Origin: an uncultured Oscillospiraceae bacterium
GTDB lineage: Bacteria; Bacillota; Clostridia; Oscillospirales; Oscillospiraceae
Direction: 5' to 3'
NCBI GenBank assembly: GCA_934646005.1
Contig: CAKUED010000013.1
Location: 8,905 to 72,904 of the forward strand
Length of the DNA: 64,000 nt
Position 1 is the first letter of the stretch. Each line of letters begins with the position of its first letter. The notes beneath the pieces were generated by a model, which ran no database searches, was not told the origin of the DNA, and saw only the letters and a program-made list of their open reading frames with translations. Of this stretch, positions 8,573 to 16,068 are shown piece by piece. Made by a program: the position numbers and the translations under genes.

Positions 8573-8878
8573 TCACTTCCTTTCCTCTTTCTCGTTTTTC
8601 GGGGATTTGGGGGTAAATCGGTCGTATTTTTTTCCGTAATGCCGCCCCCAGCGCTCGGGCGTGCGCAGCAGCAGCCGCAGCGCGCCGCCGCCGAGCAGCG
8701 CGATCAGAAGCGCCAGCGGGATGACCCACCATGTGAGCGCGGCAAACGGGTCGTTTTGCGCGTCTGTATCCGCCTCCGGCGCGTCCTCCGCCGCCAGCGC
8801 CGGCAGCGTCAGCGCCGCAAGCACGAGCAGCGTCAGCAAAAGCGCCAGCGCGCGGCGCAGACAGCTTCGGTGCGTCAT
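8573..8878 (-). CDS. Small single-pass membrane protein, unknown function
   Basis: 101 residues. A signal peptide (SCLRRALALLLTLLVLAALTLPALA) is followed by a short acidic linker, one transmembrane helix (WWVIPLALLIALLGGGALRLLL) and a basic, charged cytoplasmic tail. ATG 8878 is chosen because a GGAGGG site precedes it; the longer reading frame starts upstream of the predicted promoter. It is translated 4 bp ahead of the AraC regulator. No family was recognised. A membrane partner of the regulator is possible but speculative. Confidence 0.6.
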   Translation of the reverse strand: MTHRSCLRRALALLLTLLVLAALTLPALAAEDAPEADTDAQNDPFAALTWWVIPLALLIALLGGGALRLLLRTPERWGRHYGKKYDRFTPKSPKNEKEERK

Positions 8879-8909
8879 GCTGATCCCTCCGTCGGACAAT
8901 CTTGCTATT

Positions 8910-8938
8910 ATCATACAGGAAGATCGTGAAAGAATCAA
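8910..8938 (-). promoter_or_regulatory. Promoter of the small membrane protein/AraC operon
   Basis: Reading the minus strand: TTGATT (8938-8933), 17-bp spacer, TATGAT (8915-8910). Confidence 0.65.
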
Positions 8939-8941
8939 GAG

Positions 8942-8970
8942 CACAAGTTGGCATTTCGGTGCATATAGTA
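8942..8970 (+). promoter_or_regulatory. Sigma-K-like promoter before the Cys-rich protein
   Basis: CACA (8942-8945), 16-bp spacer, CATATAGTA (8962-8970). This fits the mother-cell sigma-K consensus (-35 mACm, -10 CATAnnnTA, spacer 16-17). The consensus is short, so chance matches happen. It lies 69 bp upstream of the start codon. Confidence 0.4.
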
Positions 8971-9038
8971 TCGTGTAGCGGAACACTTGCAGACAGATGT
9001 CACAGGCACTACACAATCAAGCTCCAAGGAGTGATCGC

Positions 9039-10031
9039 ATGAGTAATTGTAACAACTACACCACCACCGGCACGCAGGCGTGCGCCTGCCAGCAGGAGGA
9101 GCAGACCGGCGCGTGCGGCGCGCGTCCGCCGCAAAACGCCTGCGGCTGCACGCAGCAGACCGCTGCCGATGCCGCGGGCACGCAGACGGACGAAACGAAC
9201 AACTGCGCCTGCCGCGACTCGCTGGCGACCGCGCTGCGCCTTTTGTGCTCCGGCGACCTGGCGGGGCTGGTCGATTTTAACCGCTTCGCCTTCATCGGAA
9301 AAAATTTCCTCATCGGCACATACCGTACCTGCCCCTGCGGCGAGACGGGCGTGTACGACAATCTTGCCGACACGCTCACGGGCTCGTTCAACCGCTTCAC
9401 CCCCTGTTCGTGCGACCTGATCGACATTTCCGGCACGGTCTACGGCGATACGCCGCTGGCAAATCCCGATCTGGTCTCCACGCTCTTCACCACGCTCAGT
9501 GAAAACCTCGACGGCACGACCGGCACGGAGGGCGTTGTGACGGCGCTGGCGGCGCTTGCCGACCGGCTCAACCCCACGAGCGCGAACTTCCGCGCGGATT
9601 TGCAGGCGGCGTTTTTGCCGCTGCTGGGCGGCTGTGCGTGCCCGCAGGTCACGGTGGACGAAGTGTCGCTGTGCGCGCTCGGCGCCATCGCCTTTGACGC
9701 CGCCGGCAGCGGCACGGTGCAGGAGGCGAATTATCAGGCGCTCAAGCAGATCTTACTGCAAATTCTGCGCCCGAAGTGCCCGCCGCCCTGCCCGCCGTGC
9801 ACGCCGCCGAAGCCGCAGCCGTGCCAGGTGCCGTGCGGCTGCAAGAACACGGGCATCCTTGCCTCGCTCGACCGCTGCGGCATGGTGCAGGCGCTCTCGC
9901 TCACGGCAGGGCCGCTGCTGCTGAAGGACGTGACGCTGCTCGGCGCGATCGGCAGCGCCCTCATTCTTGCCAACGACAGCGCCCGCCGCATCTATTACGT
10001 CTGCGCCGAGGACGTGGAGTTCCTGGGCTGA
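9039..10031 (+). CDS. Cys-rich protein, possible spore-surface protein
   Basis: 330 residues, no signal peptide or membrane segment. The first 65 residues are rich in Cys, Gln and Thr (CACQ, CGCTQ, CACRD). A conserved-looking middle (SLATALRLLCSGDLAGLVDFNRFAF) follows, then a Cys-Pro segment near residue 255 (CPPPCPPCTPP) and a C-terminal module ending in an IYYVCAEDVEFLG strand. Clustered Cys with Pro/Thr linkers and no export signal is typical of crosslinked spore coat or exosporium proteins, and the upstream site resembles a sigma-K promoter. I do not recognise a family. ATG 9039 has an AAGGAGTG site. It is a single-gene unit ended by a strong terminator. Confidence 0.65.
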   Translation: MSNCNNYTTTGTQACACQQEEQTGACGARPPQNACGCTQQTAADAAGTQTDETNNCACRDSLATALRLLCSGDLAGLVDFNRFAFIGKNFLIGTYRTCPCGETGVYDNLADTLTGSFNRFTPCSCDLIDISGTVYGDTPLANPDLVSTLFTTLSENLDGTTGTEGVVTALAALADRLNPTSANFRADLQAAFLPLLGGCACPQVTVDEVSLCALGAIAFDAAGSGTVQEANYQALKQILLQILRPKCPPPCPPCTPPKPQPCQVPCGCKNTGILASLDRCGMVQALSLTAGPLLLKDVTLLGAIGSALILANDSARRIYYVCAEDVEFLG

Positions 10032-10036
10032 GAAAA

Positions 10037-10074
10037 ATCCCGGGAGCGGCGAGCGCCGCTCCCGGGATCATTTT
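10037..10074. terminator. Bidirectional terminator
   Basis: A 14-bp perfect stem (ATCCCGGGAGCGGC and its complement) with a 4-nt loop, A-run on the left and TTTT on the right. It ends the Cys-rich gene and the converging aminotransferase gene. Confidence 0.9.
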
Positions 10075-10079
10075 GCCGT

Positions 10080-11351
10080 TTACGCGCCGAGCTGTTCCAG
10101 GGCGGCGAGTTTGAGGCTGGTGCAGAACACGTCCATCGCCTGCTCCAGCTCGCGGACGGGCGGGAGGCTGGGGGCGATACGGATGTTGGAGTCCTGCGGG
10201 TCGATGCCGTAGGGGAACGTCGCGCCTGCGCCGGTCATCACAACGCCTGCCTCCCTGCACAGCGCCAGCGTGCGTTTGGCAAGACCGGGCGCGGTATTGA
10301 CCGAGATGAAGTAGCCGCCCTTCGGGCGCTCCCACTGCGCGATGCCGAGCGGGGCGATCTCACGGTCGAGGCTGTCCAGCACGCAATGGAACTTCGGCGC
10401 GAGGATCTTCGCGTGCTTCTGCATCAGCTCCAGCGTGTGCGCCTTGTCCTTGAGGTAGCGCACATGGCGCAGGGCATTGACCTTGTCATACGAAATGGTC
10501 TGGATGGAGATAAGCTTTTCCATATACTTCTGGTTCGCCACCGATGCCGCCATGACCGACACGCCCGCGCCGGGCAGCGTCACCTTGGACGTGGAGGCGA
10601 ACTCAAAGACCATATCGGGGTTGCCCGCCTCGCGGCAGAGCGTGAGAATGTCGCGGAAGGGGACAAACTCGCCCTCGAACTCGTGGATGCAGTAGGCGTT
10701 GTCCCACATGAGCGTAAAGTCCGGCGCGGCGGGCTTCAGGTGCGCGATGCGGTCGATGGTCTCGTCGGAGTAGATGATGCCGTCGGGGTTGGAGTATTTC
10801 GGCACGCACCACATACCCTTGACCGCCGGGTCCTTCACCAGCTCCTCGACCAGATCCATATCGGGACCGGTCGGGGTCATGGGGACGGTGATGAGCTCAA
10901 AGCCGAACGACTCCGTGACCTTGAAGTGCCGGTCATAGCCGGGGGACGGGCAGAGCCATTTGACGGTATCGAGCTTGCACCACGGCGTTCGCGAGTGCAG
11001 AAGCCCGTGCGTATATGCCTTAGAGATGGTGTCGTACATGAGCGTGAGCGACGCGTTGCCGCCGATGAAGCACTCCTCGGGCTTGCAGCCGAGGATGTCC
11101 GCCCACAGCGCCTTTGCCGACGGCAGACCCGTCAACTCGCCGTAGTTGCGCGCGTCGATGCCGTCCACCTGGCAGTCCTCCGGGGTCTGGAGCACCGTCA
11201 GAATGTCAGATACAAGATCGAGCTGCTCCTTGCCGGGCTTGCCGCGCGCCATGTTCAGCTTGAGCGCCTGCGCCTTGAGATCGTCAAAATGTGCCGCAAC
11301 AGCGGCCTTTTCGGCGGCAAGCTCCGCCTTTGTCCAATCACGATATGCCAT
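10080..11351 (-). CDS. Type Ic aspartate/alanine-type aminotransferase
   Basis: 423 residues of a fold-type I PLP enzyme. It contains the Ic-subgroup N-terminus (LNMARGKPGKEQLDL), the RNYGELTGLP segment, GGNASLTLMYD, the Asp that contacts the pyridine nitrogen (WDNAYCIHEF), the Schiff-base lysine in EFASTSKVTLPGAG and the substrate-carboxylate Arg in NIRIAPSLPP. This subgroup (Asp_aminotransf) moves amino groups between aspartate or alanine and 2-oxo acids. It lies on the same strand as an acidic amino-acid symporter and an Asp/Glu racemase, which favours aspartate as substrate. Repeat array 1 separates it from the symporter, so it is probably not cotranscribed with it. Confidence 0.88.
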   Translation of the reverse strand: MAYRDWTKAELAAEKAAVAAHFDDLKAQALKLNMARGKPGKEQLDLVSDILTVLQTPEDCQVDGIDARNYGELTGLPSAKALWADILGCKPEECFIGGNASLTLMYDTISKAYTHGLLHSRTPWCKLDTVKWLCPSPGYDRHFKVTESFGFELITVPMTPTGPDMDLVEELVKDPAVKGMWCVPKYSNPDGIIYSDETIDRIAHLKPAAPDFTLMWDNAYCIHEFEGEFVPFRDILTLCREAGNPDMVFEFASTSKVTLPGAGVSVMAASVANQKYMEKLISIQTISYDKVNALRHVRYLKDKAHTLELMQKHAKILAPKFHCVLDSLDREIAPLGIAQWERPKGGYFISVNTAPGLAKRTLALCREAGVVMTGAGATFPYGIDPQDSNIRIAPSLPPVRELEQAMDVFCTSLKLAALEQLGA

Positions 11352-11447
11352 AGTCCGCGTTCCTCACTTTCAATTTTTCGTACAGTATACCTCAAAATGC
11401 AGCGGGGTGCAATAGGATAGGGGATCGGGAAGAAGTGATTATTTTGC

Positions 11448-11714
11448 GTAGGGGCGGGGTTCTGCCCCGCCCGTGCAGGATGCAATTACAAAATTGTACA
11501 CGCCACCGGCGAAACCGTAAAACATCCTGTAGGGGCGGACGCCTCTGTCCGCCCGTGGGGCAATTGCAAATTTGCCGCAGCGTTTCGTAAAATCGGATGT
11601 GCCCCGTGCGGGTCGATGTGGGCATCGACCCCTACAAATGTGGTGCGGATTCGCATTGGTGCGTCCGTATTCGCGGGTGCGTACCGCCGGGCGGACAGGG
11701 TCGTCCGCCCCTAC
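11448..11714. repeat. Hairpin array 1 (four GC-rich hairpins, about 80-bp pitch)
   Basis: This fills the 469-bp gap between two minus-strand genes. Units at 11448-11473 and 11529-11555 are forward (GTAGGGGCGG...); units at 11609-11635 and 11688-11714 are reverse (...CCCCTAC). Start-to-start distances are 81, 80 and 79 bp. Each unit is a 25-27-bp near-palindrome such as GGGGCGGGG-TTCT-GCCCCGCCC. The interval between units 2 and 3 (GCCGCAGCGTTTCGTAAAA) recurs in the other arrays. No credible ORF was seen. Confidence 0.9.
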
Positions 11715-11775
11715 AACGGAATTTGCCGGTTTCTGCTGCCATGAAAATACCCGCTTCGCTGGGCTGTGAGCCGGT

Positions 11776-11810
11776 GAAAAAACGCCCGCAGTAAAACTGC
11801 GGGCGTTTTT
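11776..11810 (-). terminator. Terminator of the dicarboxylate symporter gene
   Basis: Stem ACGCCCGCAG/CTGCGGGCGT with a 5-nt loop. On the minus strand it is followed by a T-run; T-runs on both sides may let it work in both directions. Confidence 0.85.
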
Positions 11811-11820
11811 AAGATCGCGC

Positions 11821-13071
11821 TTATTTGGCAGCCTTGGCAGCCTGCTTTGCCTTGCGTTCACGCTCTACACGGGAGACCCACAGGGCGCAGGTGGCGTCGC
11901 CGGTGATGTTCAGCGTCGTGCGGCCCATGTCGAACAGCTTATCGACGCCCGCGATGAGCGCGATGCCTTCGACCGGCAGACCGACGGAGGTCAGCACCAT
12001 CGCCAGCATGATCATGCCGGCGCCCGGCGTACCGGCAGTGCCGATGGAAGCGAGCGTTGCGGTGAGAACGATCATCGCCATCTGACCGAGGGTCAGGTCG
12101 ATGCCGTAGCAGCAGGCGATGAAGACTGCGCAGACCGCCTGATAGATGGCGGTGCCGTCCATGTTGATGGTCGCGCCCAGCGGCAGCACGAACGCGCTGA
12201 TCTCGGGCTCAGCGCCCATCTTGTTGCAGCACTCGATGTTGACCGGCAGGGTGGCGTTGGAGGAGGTGGTGGTAAAGGCGGTGATCATGGCGGGGAAAAT
12301 GCCCTTGAAGAACTTGAACGGACTCATGTGCGACAGGAAGCGCACGGACAGACCGTAGACCACGAGCACATGGATGATATAGCCGATATAGGCAACGCCG
12401 ATGACGAGCGCGAGCTTGCCGACGATCTGCGGACCGTTGACCGCGACAACGTCGGTCATCAGGCAGAACACGCCGATCGGGGTGAAGCTGATGATCATCA
12501 TCATGATCTTCATGACGACTTCCAGACCGCAGTTGATGAGCTCGCCGATCTTCTGACCCTTTTCGCCGGCGGAGAGCACGCCCGCGCCGAGGAAAATGGC
12601 GATCACGATGACAGGCAGCATATCCGCCTTGACCATCGGCTCAAAGAAGTTGCTCGGGAAGATGGCGACGATCGTCTGCATGACGGACGGGGCTTCCTTT
12701 GCCTCATACGCCAGCTCGCCCAGCTCCGCAGAGGGGAGGGGCGTGAAGCTGCCCTTGAAGACGTTGACCAGCACCAGACCGATGACGACCGCCAGAGCGG
12801 TGGTGAACATATAGTAGATGAACGTCTTGATGCCGACAGAGCCGACACGCTTGAGGTCATTCAGGGAGATAACGCCGTCAGCGATGGAGAACAGCACCAC
12901 GGGAACGACCAGGAATTTCAGCAGGTTCACATAGATCGTGCCGATGGGCTTGATCCATTCGGTGGTAAAAGCGCCTTGCTTGAAATACGCGAAAATCAAA
13001 CCGGCGATGATACCGAGCGCCATGCCGATGAATATCTTGATCGGCAGACTGAGCTTCTTCTTCTCTTTCAT
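11821..13071 (-). CDS. Acidic amino acid/dicarboxylate:cation symporter (DAACS family)
   Basis: 416 residues with the GltP/EAAT layout: six N-terminal helices, re-entrant hairpin 1 (TTTSSNATLPVN), the NMDGT sodium motif (GATINMDGTAIYQ), hairpin 2 (GTAGTPGAG) and the last helix (LFDMGRTTLNITGD). The Asp and Arg of DMGRT match the Asp394/Arg397 pair of GltPh; the arginine marks carriers of aspartate or glutamate rather than neutral amino acids. It imports acidic amino acids with Na+ or H+. An Asp/Glu racemase gene lies 171 bp upstream and an aspartate-type aminotransferase lies downstream. AAGGAG precedes the ATG. Confidence 0.9.
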   Translation of the reverse strand: MKEKKKLSLPIKIFIGMALGIIAGLIFAYFKQGAFTTEWIKPIGTIYVNLLKFLVVPVVLFSIADGVISLNDLKRVGSVGIKTFIYYMFTTALAVVIGLVLVNVFKGSFTPLPSAELGELAYEAKEAPSVMQTIVAIFPSNFFEPMVKADMLPVIVIAIFLGAGVLSAGEKGQKIGELINCGLEVVMKIMMMIISFTPIGVFCLMTDVVAVNGPQIVGKLALVIGVAYIGYIIHVLVVYGLSVRFLSHMSPFKFFKGIFPAMITAFTTTSSNATLPVNIECCNKMGAEPEISAFVLPLGATINMDGTAIYQAVCAVFIACCYGIDLTLGQMAMIVLTATLASIGTAGTPGAGMIMLAMVLTSVGLPVEGIALIAGVDKLFDMGRTTLNITGDATCALWVSRVERERKAKQAAKAAK

Positions 13072-13134
13072 TTGGGAACTCCTTTCACCTCGTGCAAAAT
13101 TGCGGAAGGTCTGTCACACTTTCCTTCAAGCGTT

Positions 13135-13163
13135 AGTATAGCAGGCGCGGCAAGAAATGTAAA
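13135..13163 (-). promoter_or_regulatory. Promoter of the acidic amino acid symporter
   Basis: Minus strand: TTTACA (13163-13158), 17-bp spacer, TATACT (13140-13135). Confidence 0.75.
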
Positions 13164-13242
13164 GGAATTTTCTGTATCGAGTGTATACTTTATACAGTTT
13201 TACAGAATTTTTTTAGTAAAAATTGTGCAAGTATACGAAAAT

Positions 13243-13944
13243 TTACACACATTCGTAGCCGCAGAAGCGGATCGCGGCGCGCGCGAGCTCCGCCGTGGGG
13301 TCAATAAACGGTCCGGGGTGCGGCAGGGTGTCCGCCAGCAGCGGCAGCTCCGTGCAGCCGAGGATGAAATAGTCCGCCCCACGCGCACAAAGGTCGTTGA
13401 GTAAACGCGCCCACGCGTCGGTCTCCGGCGCGAGCGGGCGATTTGCCTTCACAACGTCGTAAATCAGGCGCATCAGCTCGTCCTGCTCCGGCTCGTTCGG
13501 CGTAAGGGCGGGCACGCCCTGCGCCGCCAGTGCGTCGTGATACAGGCGGGTCTGGAGCGTCCCCTTCGTGCCGAGGATCGCGGCGGTCTTGCCGGGGTAC
13601 GCCGCGGCGCAGGCTTTGGCGGTGGCTTCGAGCATACTGATGAACGGGATGCCGGTCAGCGCCTGCAGGCGGGGGAGAAAATAATGCGCCGTGTTGCAGG
13701 GCATGATGATGCAGTCTGCCTCGCATTTTTCAAGCGAGCGCAGCGCGCGCGTCATCTCCGGCACGGGGTCGGCGCCGCCGGAAAGAATTGCTGCCGTGCG
13801 GTCGGGGATGGCGGGGTTGGAGTCGATGAACACGCGGATATGATCCGCGTCGCACGCCGCGCGCGTGTGCAGCGTGATCTTCCGCAGCAGGTCCGCAGTA
13901 GCCAAAGGACCCATGCCGCCAAGAATGCCGATGGATTTTTTCAT
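13243..13944 (-). CDS. Aspartate/glutamate racemase family protein
   Basis: 233 residues with the two catalytic cysteines of PLP-independent racemases (MPCNTAH near residue 81 and LGCTELP near 197) and the N-terminal signature KSIGILGGMGPLATADL. It interconverts L- and D-aspartate (or glutamate). Lacking the MurI-type pattern and carrying GGMGPLAT, it is nearer to aspartate racemases (RacD/YgeA type). It is encoded upstream of an aspartate/glutamate symporter. D-Asp can be used in peptidoglycan cross-bridges or as a nutrient; the sequence does not say which. GGAGG precedes the ATG. Confidence 0.88.
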   Translation of the reverse strand: MKKSIGILGGMGPLATADLLRKITLHTRAACDADHIRVFIDSNPAIPDRTAAILSGGADPVPEMTRALRSLEKCEADCIIMPCNTAHYFLPRLQALTGIPFISMLEATAKACAAAYPGKTAAILGTKGTLQTRLYHDALAAQGVPALTPNEPEQDELMRLIYDVVKANRPLAPETDAWARLLNDLCARGADYFILGCTELPLLADTLPHPGPFIDPTAELARAAIRFCGYECV

Positions 13945-14007
13945 AACGAGACCTCCGTGATTTGAAGTAATAGGGAAGAGTGAATAGTGAAGAAGTGATT
14001 ATTTTGC

Positions 14008-14273
14008 GTAGGGGCGGACGCCTCTGTCCGCCCGGCGGCACAAACCCACAAAAACGGACGCACCGATGCAAACCCGCACACCGTTTGTAGGGGTCGATGC
14101 CCACATCGACCCGTATGACGCACGACCGTTTTTATGAAACATTGCGGCAAAATTGTGATGCCGATCGGGCGGACAGGGTCGTCCGCCCCTACAGGACGTT
14201 TTGCGTTTTCGCTGATGGTGCGTGCAATTTTGCAATTGCGTGCCGCCGGGTCGATGTGGGCATCGACCCCTAC
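14008..14273. repeat. Hairpin array 2 (four hairpins, about 80-bp pitch)
   Basis: This fills most of the 350-bp gap 13945-14294. Forward units are at 14008-14034 and 14087-14113, reverse units at 14166-14192 and 14247-14273, spaced 79, 79 and 81 bp. The central interval is the reverse complement of the central interval of the other arrays (it reads ATGAAACATTGCGGCAAAA here). No ORF of its own. Confidence 0.9.
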
Positions 14274-14294
14274 GGCGTTTCGGGAGATGCGCCG

Positions 14295-15071
14295 TCAGCC
14301 GCCGGTCACGAGCTGCTGCACGACCTTGACTGCCAGCAGGATGAGGACGATGATGACGGTAGGCTTTACGATCTTCGAGCCGTTTTTGATCGCCAGTCCC
14401 GCGCCGAGGAAGTGACCGAGCAGGCTCGTGACCGCGCCGATGAGACCGAGCGCGAGGAACACCTGCCCGCTGCGAAGGGACGTGACGAACGCGCCGACGT
14501 TCGACGCGAAATTCACGAGCTTCACATTGCCGCCCGCCGTGCGCACGTCCATTTTGGCGAGATTGCAGTAGATGAGCAGCAGAAATGTGCCCGTGCCCGG
14601 ACCGTAAAAGCCGTCGTACGCGCCTACGATGAGCGACGCGAGCAGGACGATGAGGGTCTGCTTTCGGCGCGCGATCTCCCCCGCCGTCTCCGGGAAGGTG
14701 CGCTGCCGCAGCACGACGAACGCCACCACCGGCAGCACGAGCAGCAGCAGGTATTGCAGATACGCCTCCGGGATCATGAGCTGCAGGCTCGTCCCAAAAT
14801 GCGAGCCGATGAGCGCCAGCCCGACCGACGGCAGCGCGAGCGCCCAATCGACATAGCCGTTTTTGATAAAGCGCGCGGTAGAGGCGATCGTGCCGATGCC
14901 CGCCGAGACCTTGTTCGTGCCCAGCGCCATGTGCGCCGGCAGCCCGGCGATGAGATACGTCGGGATGGAGATGATGCCGCCGCCGCCCGCGATGGCGTCC
15001 ATAAACGACGCGAGGAACACGCCCACCGCCACGATCAGCGCCATCTGCCAGGTCAGGCTTTCGATGCCCAT
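14295..15071 (-). CDS. TSUP family membrane permease (TauE/SafE type)
   Basis: 258 residues with about eight hydrophobic helices and the two internally related TauE/SafE motifs (AGGGGIISIPTYL in the first half, GAYDGFYGPGTGTFL in the second). The family exports sulfite, sulfoacetate or related organic anions, or imports them. It overlaps the end of the upstream HAD phosphatase gene by 19 bp, so the two are cotranscribed and translationally coupled. Nothing nearby is obviously sulfur-related, so the substrate is unknown. Confidence 0.88.
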   Translation of the reverse strand: MGIESLTWQMALIVAVGVFLASFMDAIAGGGGIISIPTYLIAGLPAHMALGTNKVSAGIGTIASTARFIKNGYVDWALALPSVGLALIGSHFGTSLQLMIPEAYLQYLLLLVLPVVAFVVLRQRTFPETAGEIARRKQTLIVLLASLIVGAYDGFYGPGTGTFLLLIYCNLAKMDVRTAGGNVKLVNFASNVGAFVTSLRSGQVFLALGLIGAVTSLLGHFLGAGLAIKNGSKIVKPTVIIVLILLAVKVVQQLVTGG

Positions 15072-15898
15072 TCGTCAAACTCTCCTTCCGCGATGCGGTT
15101 TAAGATCTCCGCCATGCCGCCGTGCTCGTTGTCGGCGACGACGACGTCCGCCGCCGCGCGCACCGCGTCCGACGCATTTCCCATGGCGACGGACAGCCCC
15201 GCGCAGCGGAGCATCGGCAGGTCGTTGCTGCTGTCGCCCACGGCGGCGACCTCCGCCGCCGTAAAGCCCAGAAGCGCGGCAAGCTGCGTCAGCCCGACAC
15301 CCTTGTCAACGCCGGGGCGCATGATCTCAAAATCGTTGAAGCCCGCGTCGGTGATGTAATACGGAAGCTGCGCAGCACGCGCATACGCCGTATCACGCTC
15401 GGATTTGTCGAGGAACGAGACGTAGAATTTTTCAACAGGGCCGCCGTAGCGGGCGACAAACCCGTCCAGATCGTCCTCAATGACGTGCGTGCGCACGAAC
15501 ATCTCGCGGATGGGCGCGGTGGTGTAGGGCATGAAGCGCTCGACCTGCGCCCGGCTGTTGTGCACCACGCCGTCTGCGATGAAGCTGATGCAGCAGTCGT
15601 ACTCGCGCACGATGGCATACAGTGCCCGCGCCTCGTCCGCCGTGAGGGCGTTTTGCGCGAGGACGGTGTTGTTTTGGAGGTCAAGAATATTCGCGCCCGT
15701 GCAGAACGAGCCGTAGCGCATCGCGGGGAGCTGCGGGAACAGGTCGCGGCATTCCGCAGCGGCGCGCCCGGTGCAGAAGCAAAATTCCATGCCCGCCGCC
15801 TGCACGCGCTCGACTGCTTTGCGCGTCTCGGCGGGGATGACCTGCGAGCGCGGCAGCAGCGTGCCGTCCAGATCGACGGCGATCAGGCGAATTGCCAT
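15053..15898 (-). CDS. Cof-type HAD phosphatase
   Basis: 281 residues with all HAD motifs: the nucleophile and acid/base aspartates in AVDLDGTLL, Thr in CFCTGR, the lysine region (PGVDKGVGL) and the metal-binding GDSSNDLPML. The C2-type cap between motifs I and II places it in the Cof/YbiV/YidA group, which removes phosphate from sugar phosphates, flavin or thiamine intermediates. It is the first gene of a two-gene unit with the TSUP permease and is transcribed divergently from secA. Confidence 0.88.
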   Translation of the reverse strand: MAIRLIAVDLDGTLLPRSQVIPAETRKAVERVQAAGMEFCFCTGRAAAECRDLFPQLPAMRYGSFCTGANILDLQNNTVLAQNALTADEARALYAIVREYDCCISFIADGVVHNSRAQVERFMPYTTAPIREMFVRTHVIEDDLDGFVARYGGPVEKFYVSFLDKSERDTAYARAAQLPYYITDAGFNDFEIMRPGVDKGVGLTQLAALLGFTAAEVAAVGDSSNDLPMLRCAGLSVAMGNASDAVRAAADVVVADNEHGGMAEILNRIAEGEFDEWASKA

Positions 15899-16005
15899 AG
15901 TGTAGATCAGCCTTTCTAAAGGGGTTTTTCCTATTTTATCAGGGGCGTTTTATATTTGCAATCCCTGCAAATTCACAAATTCTTCTTTTTTTACAGGCAT
16001 ACTTA

Positions 16006-16014
16006 TGGTATAAT
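16006..16014 (+). promoter_or_regulatory. Extended -10 promoter of secA
   Basis: TGGTATAAT matches the TGn-extended -10 with a perfect TATAAT. No good -35 is present at 17 bp, which an extended -10 can tolerate. It lies 55 bp upstream of the secA start. Confidence 0.65.
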
Positions 16015-16068
16015 CTCACTTTAGTATACGACCGCGCCGGGCAGCCGGGGCGGGGGAGGGTTTTCAAT

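Noticed and set aside
11448..11714. Possible CRISPR array (short palindromic repeats at constant spacing)
   Set aside because: The repeats are inverted halfway through, their cores differ, and the intervals are related between arrays instead of unique. No cas genes are in the window.
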